The translations under genes were made by a program, and so were the position numbers. Positions 61,339-64,000 of a stretch of 64,000 nt of DNA are shown piece after piece; positions within the stretch are counted from its first letter, which is position 1; the number at the start of each line of letters is the position of its first letter. The notes beneath the pieces are model-generated. The model had not been told where the DNA came from. It saw only the letters and a list, made by a program, of their open reading frames with translations, and made no database searches. The stretch covers positions 682,001 through 746,000 of the forward strand of contig NZ_CP036164.1 of NCBI RefSeq assembly GCF_004295485.1, in the 5' to 3' direction. Source of the stretch: Janibacter limosus. Its GTDB lineage: Bacteria > Actinomycetota > Actinomycetes > Actinomycetales > Dermatophilaceae.

Positions 61339-62205
61339 ATGAGCACCCCCGAGCGCGCCGGTTGGTACGACGACCCGGAGGACGAGTCCCTGCTCAGGTA
61401 CTTCGACGGGATCATCTGGAGCGACCGCACAGTGCCGCGCCGAGCCCCCTCGGCAGCGCCGGCCGCGACGACGGACCCGTCAGGCGCCCACGGCGCAGAC
61501 GCAGCCGGTCCCGCATCGACCGGCTCGGGCACCGACGTCTTCGGTCGACCGACCGGGCACGTGGCCGGACCGGCCACCCAGGCTCCCTACGGGACGGCCA
61601 CCCACGGCACCCCCTACGCCCTGGCGTCCGAGCCGACGACGGCCGACGGCCAGGTGCTCGCCTCGTACGGTGCGCGCGTCGGGGCCTACCTCATCGACTG
61701 GATCATCCTGGCGGTGCTCTACGCCGTCTTCGCCGGGTGGGGCTGGTGGCTGTGGATGAAGGACTACCTGTCCCTGGCCTGGGATGCCGCGATGGCCAAC
61801 CAGCCCGAGCGTGTCGAGTCGCTCACCCCCGAGCAGCTGGTCGGCATGCTGGACTGGAAGTTCTTCTTCATCGCACTGGGCATCACCCTGCTCGTCCAGG
61901 CGGTCTACCACGTCGGCTTCCTCAGCACCCGCAGCGCGACGCCGGGCAAGATGGCGCTCGGGTTGTCGGTGAGGTCGACGGACCGACTGGGCCGTCTCGG
62001 CGTGGGCACGGCCTTCATGCGCACCCTGCTGCCGCTGGCGATCGGGGTCTTCTCGGTCATCCCGCTCGTGAGCTACCTGACGTCCTTCGTCGCGATCGCC
62101 GATCTCGTGTGGCCGATCAAGGACCAGCGGCGTCAGGCACTGCACGACAAGATCGCGGGCACCCAGGTGGTCAGGGGCAAGCAGCCCCCCGCTACCTCGA
62201 GCTGA
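61339..62205 (+). CDS. RDD family membrane protein with DUF2510 N-terminus
   Basis: A 288-residue protein. The first 35 residues form a DUF2510 module (AGWYDDPEDESLLRYFDGIIW). A Pro/Ala/Thr-rich linker then leads to an RDD domain: YGARVGAYLIDWIILAVLYA with the conserved Arg, FLSTRSATPGKMALGLSVRS and IKDQRRQALHDKIAGTQVV with the Asp pattern. Three to four helices. RDD proteins may be ion transporters, but this member's role is unknown. The last 14 bases overlap the end of the convergent unknown gene. Confidence 0.9.
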   Translation: MSTPERAGWYDDPEDESLLRYFDGIIWSDRTVPRRAPSAAPAATTDPSGAHGADAAGPASTGSGTDVFGRPTGHVAGPATQAPYGTATHGTPYALASEPTTADGQVLASYGARVGAYLIDWIILAVLYAVFAGWGWWLWMKDYLSLAWDAAMANQPERVESLTPEQLVGMLDWKFFFIALGITLLVQAVYHVGFLSTRSATPGKMALGLSVRSTDRLGRLGVGTAFMRTLLPLAIGVFSVIPLVSYLTSFVAIADLVWPIKDQRRQALHDKIAGTQVVRGKQPPATSS

Positions 62206-63058
62206 GCAGATCCAGCTCGGCCAGCTCGCCGATCGGGTCGGTGACGTCGCAGCAGCCGTAGCCGGCGAAGGCCGCTCGCACCGCGGCGACGTCGGACGCG
62301 GACCAGCCGCGGACGATCTCGGCGAGGGGCTGGACCTCACGCACCTCGAGCAGGTCGCGCACCGTCTGAGCGTCGCCGCCGCCAGCACTCGCGTGCACCG
62401 CGACGAGCACGTTGAGCAGGCCGTGCTGGGGATCAGCCGTGCCGTCGACCGCGTGGTCGGCCCGCACGACGTGGTGCAGCCCTCCCGTGAGGACGAAGGG
62501 GACGTAGTGCCGTCCCGCAGCGAGGACGAAGGCCGCCAGCTCTGCAGCGTCCGGCCAGGCCCAGTCGGCTGTGACGCCCGTGCGGAACTTCGCGCGGACG
62601 TCGGCGAAGTCGCTCGCCGACGCGATGTCGGCCAGGGCCGCGTCGGGGGCCCCGCGACCCACCTCGAGGTGGATGGGCAGGTCGCCCGGGTCGATGCTGC
62701 GCCAGCCCGTCTGCCACGCCATGTCGATCGACACGAGGCGGGTGCGCCCCTCACCGCGCAGCGTCGCGAAGGCCGCGGCGATGTCCTCGAGCGCGGTCCC
62801 GGGTCGCGCGACCAGGCCGACGGCAGGGGGAGCCGGCGAGCCCGCATCGAGTGCGGCGACGAGGTCGGTCACCGCGGGCACGCCCACGAGGAAGGGCCCG
62901 ACGACATCGGCATGGGGCCCGGACCGGTGCCTGGCGTGGGCGGACAGCGCGTCGGCCATCGGGAGGGCGGCCGGCGGGAAGAGCGCGGCGTCGCTGACGA
63001 GGGCGATGGACAGGGCCGGGTGCGCGGGCCGGGGAGCGGGGCTAGGGCTGCTCGACAT
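62192..63058 (-). CDS. Conserved hypothetical protein next to hemD
   Basis: A 288-residue soluble alpha/beta protein. Features: ALSIALVSDAALFPPAALPM, DVVGPFLVGVPAVTDLVAAL, VRAKFRTGVTADWAWPDAAE, YVPFVLTGGLHHVVRADHAV and QHGLLNVLVAVHASAGG. The barrel-like rhythm and the KFRTGG/GGLHH motif are shared by a family I know only as hypothetical in other actinobacteria. ATG 63058 (GTG not needed). It is downstream of hemD on the same strand with a 10-base gap, so a link to tetrapyrrole metabolism is possible but unproved. Confidence 0.78.
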   Translation of the reverse strand: MSSSPSPAPRPAHPALSIALVSDAALFPPAALPMADALSAHARHRSGPHADVVGPFLVGVPAVTDLVAALDAGSPAPPAVGLVARPGTALEDIAAAFATLRGEGRTRLVSIDMAWQTGWRSIDPGDLPIHLEVGRGAPDAALADIASASDFADVRAKFRTGVTADWAWPDAAELAAFVLAAGRHYVPFVLTGGLHHVVRADHAVDGTADPQHGLLNVLVAVHASAGGGDAQTVRDLLEVREVQPLAEIVRGWSASDVAAVRAAFAGYGCCDVTDPIGELAELDLLSSR

Positions 63059-63068
63059 GGCAGGAACG

Positions 63069-63911
63069 CTACCCGGCGGAGTCGGGTGCGCCGTCGCCGT
63101 GGTGGACGAGCACGGCGCGCACGAGCGCGCCCATCCGGCTGCGCTCGGGGACGAGCGGGTCGACCCCCTTCGCCAGCAGCGGTGCGGCGGTGACCGGCCC
63201 GACGGCCGCGAAGAGGACGTCCTCGTGGGACCGGCGGACGATCTCGTCGGCGACCCCCACGGCCTCTGCCACGGCCCACCACGCCTCGACGGCCGGTGCC
63301 GAGGTGAAGACGACGTCGTCGATCTCGCCCGCAGCCACGGCGCGGACGGAGGCGGTGACCGCCGCGGGGTCCGGTGCGGGGCCCCAGCGGTAGACGACGA
63401 AGGGAGCGACCCTCGCCCCTGCCGCGGTGAGGGCCTCGTCCAGCCCGTCGGAACCGCTGCCGTGGTGCTGCACGGCGACCGTGCTCCCGACGACGCCTGC
63501 GGCGAGCAGGTGGTCGGTGATCTCCGCCGTCGTCTCGGAGGTCGCGACCCACTCCACCGGGAGCCCGGCAGCGATGAGCGCACCCTTGGCCTTGGGGCCG
63601 CGGGCGAAGATGCGGGCCGCGCCCAGCACACGGCGCAGCTCCTCGCCGACCCCGGCGACGTCGGCCGCCTCGAGCCATCCCCTCATCCCCGTCCCGGTGG
63701 TCACCACGAGCAGGTCCGGTGGGTCGGCGAGCAGGGCGCGGGTGTCCTCCACGAGGCGCTCGTCGTCGCTGTGGTGGACGATCGACATCGCCGCCGCGTG
63801 GCGGATCATGGCGCCCCGACGGGCGAAGGCCTCGGCCAGGTCGTCGCTGCGGCGATCGGCCGTGATGAGCACGGTGCGCCCGGCCATCACCGCGGGCAGC
63901 GGGGTGCTCAT
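63069..63911 (-). CDS. hemD: Uroporphyrinogen-III synthase
   Basis: A 280-residue HemD. Two-domain pattern: TVLITADRRSDDLAEAFARR, LLVVTTGTGMRGWLEAADVA, RIFARGPKAKGALIAAGLPV, then VVYRWGPAPDPAAV and DDVVFTSAPAVEAWWAVAEA with VGPVTAAPLLAKGV. It closes hydroxymethylbilane into uroporphyrinogen III, the branch point for haem, sirohaem and B12. The ATG overlaps the stop of the next upstream gene (ATGA, 63908-63911). No other haem genes are in the window, so the copy may serve sirohaem for nitrite or sulfite reduction. Confidence 0.9.
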   Translation of the reverse strand: MSTPLPAVMAGRTVLITADRRSDDLAEAFARRGAMIRHAAAMSIVHHSDDERLVEDTRALLADPPDLLVVTTGTGMRGWLEAADVAGVGEELRRVLGAARIFARGPKAKGALIAAGLPVEWVATSETTAEITDHLLAAGVVGSTVAVQHHGSGSDGLDEALTAAGARVAPFVVYRWGPAPDPAAVTASVRAVAAGEIDDVVFTSAPAVEAWWAVAEAVGVADEIVRRSHEDVLFAAVGPVTAAPLLAKGVDPLVPERSRMGALVRAVLVHHGDGAPDSAG

Positions 63912-64000
63912 GCGCCCGAGCCCGCCGTGGTGGCGCCCGCGTCGACCATCTCGGCCAGGGCGGCCTCGGTGGTCTGCGGGGCCACGCCCGCGATGGTGTC
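63908..64000 (-). CDS. C-terminus of a probable isochorismatase-like cysteine hydrolase (partial)
   Basis: Only 30 residues are inside the window. DTIAGVAPQTTEAALAEMVD matches the end of isochorismatase-family proteins (AG-x-P-x-T-x-x-A-L-x-x-M). It overlaps hemD by four bases, so they are coupled. The catalytic residues lie outside the window. Confidence 0.45.
   Translation of the reverse strand, partial: DTIAGVAPQTTEAALAEMVDAGATTAGSGA

Overview
The window is chromosomal DNA of a high-GC actinobacterium. A whiB1-type regulator facing a PdtaS-type histidine kinase, actinobacterial gene neighbours beside secA, an NAD-specific glutamate dehydrogenase of about 1,600 residues, a WS/DGAT acyltransferase and the tmRNA tag ADSKRTDFALAA all fit Micrococcales. 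An Intrasporangiaceae/Dermatophilaceae (Janibacter-like) source is my best guess, from gene content and not from a database search. I see no rRNA, tRNA, insertion sequence, prophage or CRISPR array. Genes are tightly packed, with many ATGA/GTGA overlaps. Several genes have a TANNNT box only 6-9 bases before the start codon, as expected for leaderless transcripts.

Layout: 1-1.3 kb, 3' end of secA. 1.3-3.6 kb, a DUF6459 and LysM pair, a hypothetical gene and a small MerR-like DNA-binding protein. 3.7-5.7 kb, an orphan SAF (CpaB-like) and CpaE-like pair (Tad part A). 5.8-9.0 kb, WS/DGAT, DUF6912, DUF2505 and two small helical proteins, one with a WXG motif. 9.1-15.8 kb, glutamate dehydrogenase, histidine kinase and whiB1. 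16-22.3 kb, a membrane protein, an amidase and a large FHA/FtsK-SpoIIIE (EssC-like) ATPase. 22.3-26.4 kb, a biotin uptake operon (bioY, short acyl-CoA ligase, atypical thiolase, bioM, bioN) behind a BioQ-like operator. 26.5-31.1 kb, Tad part B (cpaF, tadB, tadC, small pilin, two TadE-like, one TadG-like). 31.3-33.8 kb, an AI-2E family permease and prfB. 34-37.1 kb, two head-on copies of a lipoprotein plus secreted-protein module with a decayed fragment between them. 37.3-46.5 kb, Tad part C (SAF, ParA-like, cpaF, tadB, tadC, Flp-like pilin, TadE-like proteins and a transmembrane LysM-BTAD protein). 46.6-50.8 kb, ftsE, ftsX, an M23 peptidase, smpB and ssrA. 51-58.8 kb, csbD, thioredoxin, VanZ, a DEAD-box RNA helicase, YqgE, DUF3039, a thioesterase, an SF2 helicase and small membrane proteins. 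58.9-62.2 kb, a divergent Lrp/hppD pair, a DedA-like protein and an RDD protein. 62.2-64 kb, an unknown gene, hemD and the end of a probable cysteine hydrolase.

How the genes may work together: Tad parts A and B together resemble one complete Flp/Tad system like the mycobacterial one, and part C is a second system carrying its own wall-linked regulator. The duplicated secreted module lies between B and C, and I suspect it is functionally tied to them. ftsE, ftsX and the M23 peptidase form the usual divisome-controlled wall hydrolase set, and smpB with ssrA forms the ribosome rescue set. The EssC-like ATPase and the WXG-type pair near 8.1-9.0 kb could be parts of a dispersed type VII-like export system. 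The most interesting signals are the inverted secreted module, the LysM-BTAD fusion, the biotin operon with its unusual enzymes, and a small family of hairpin repeats with covarying stems.
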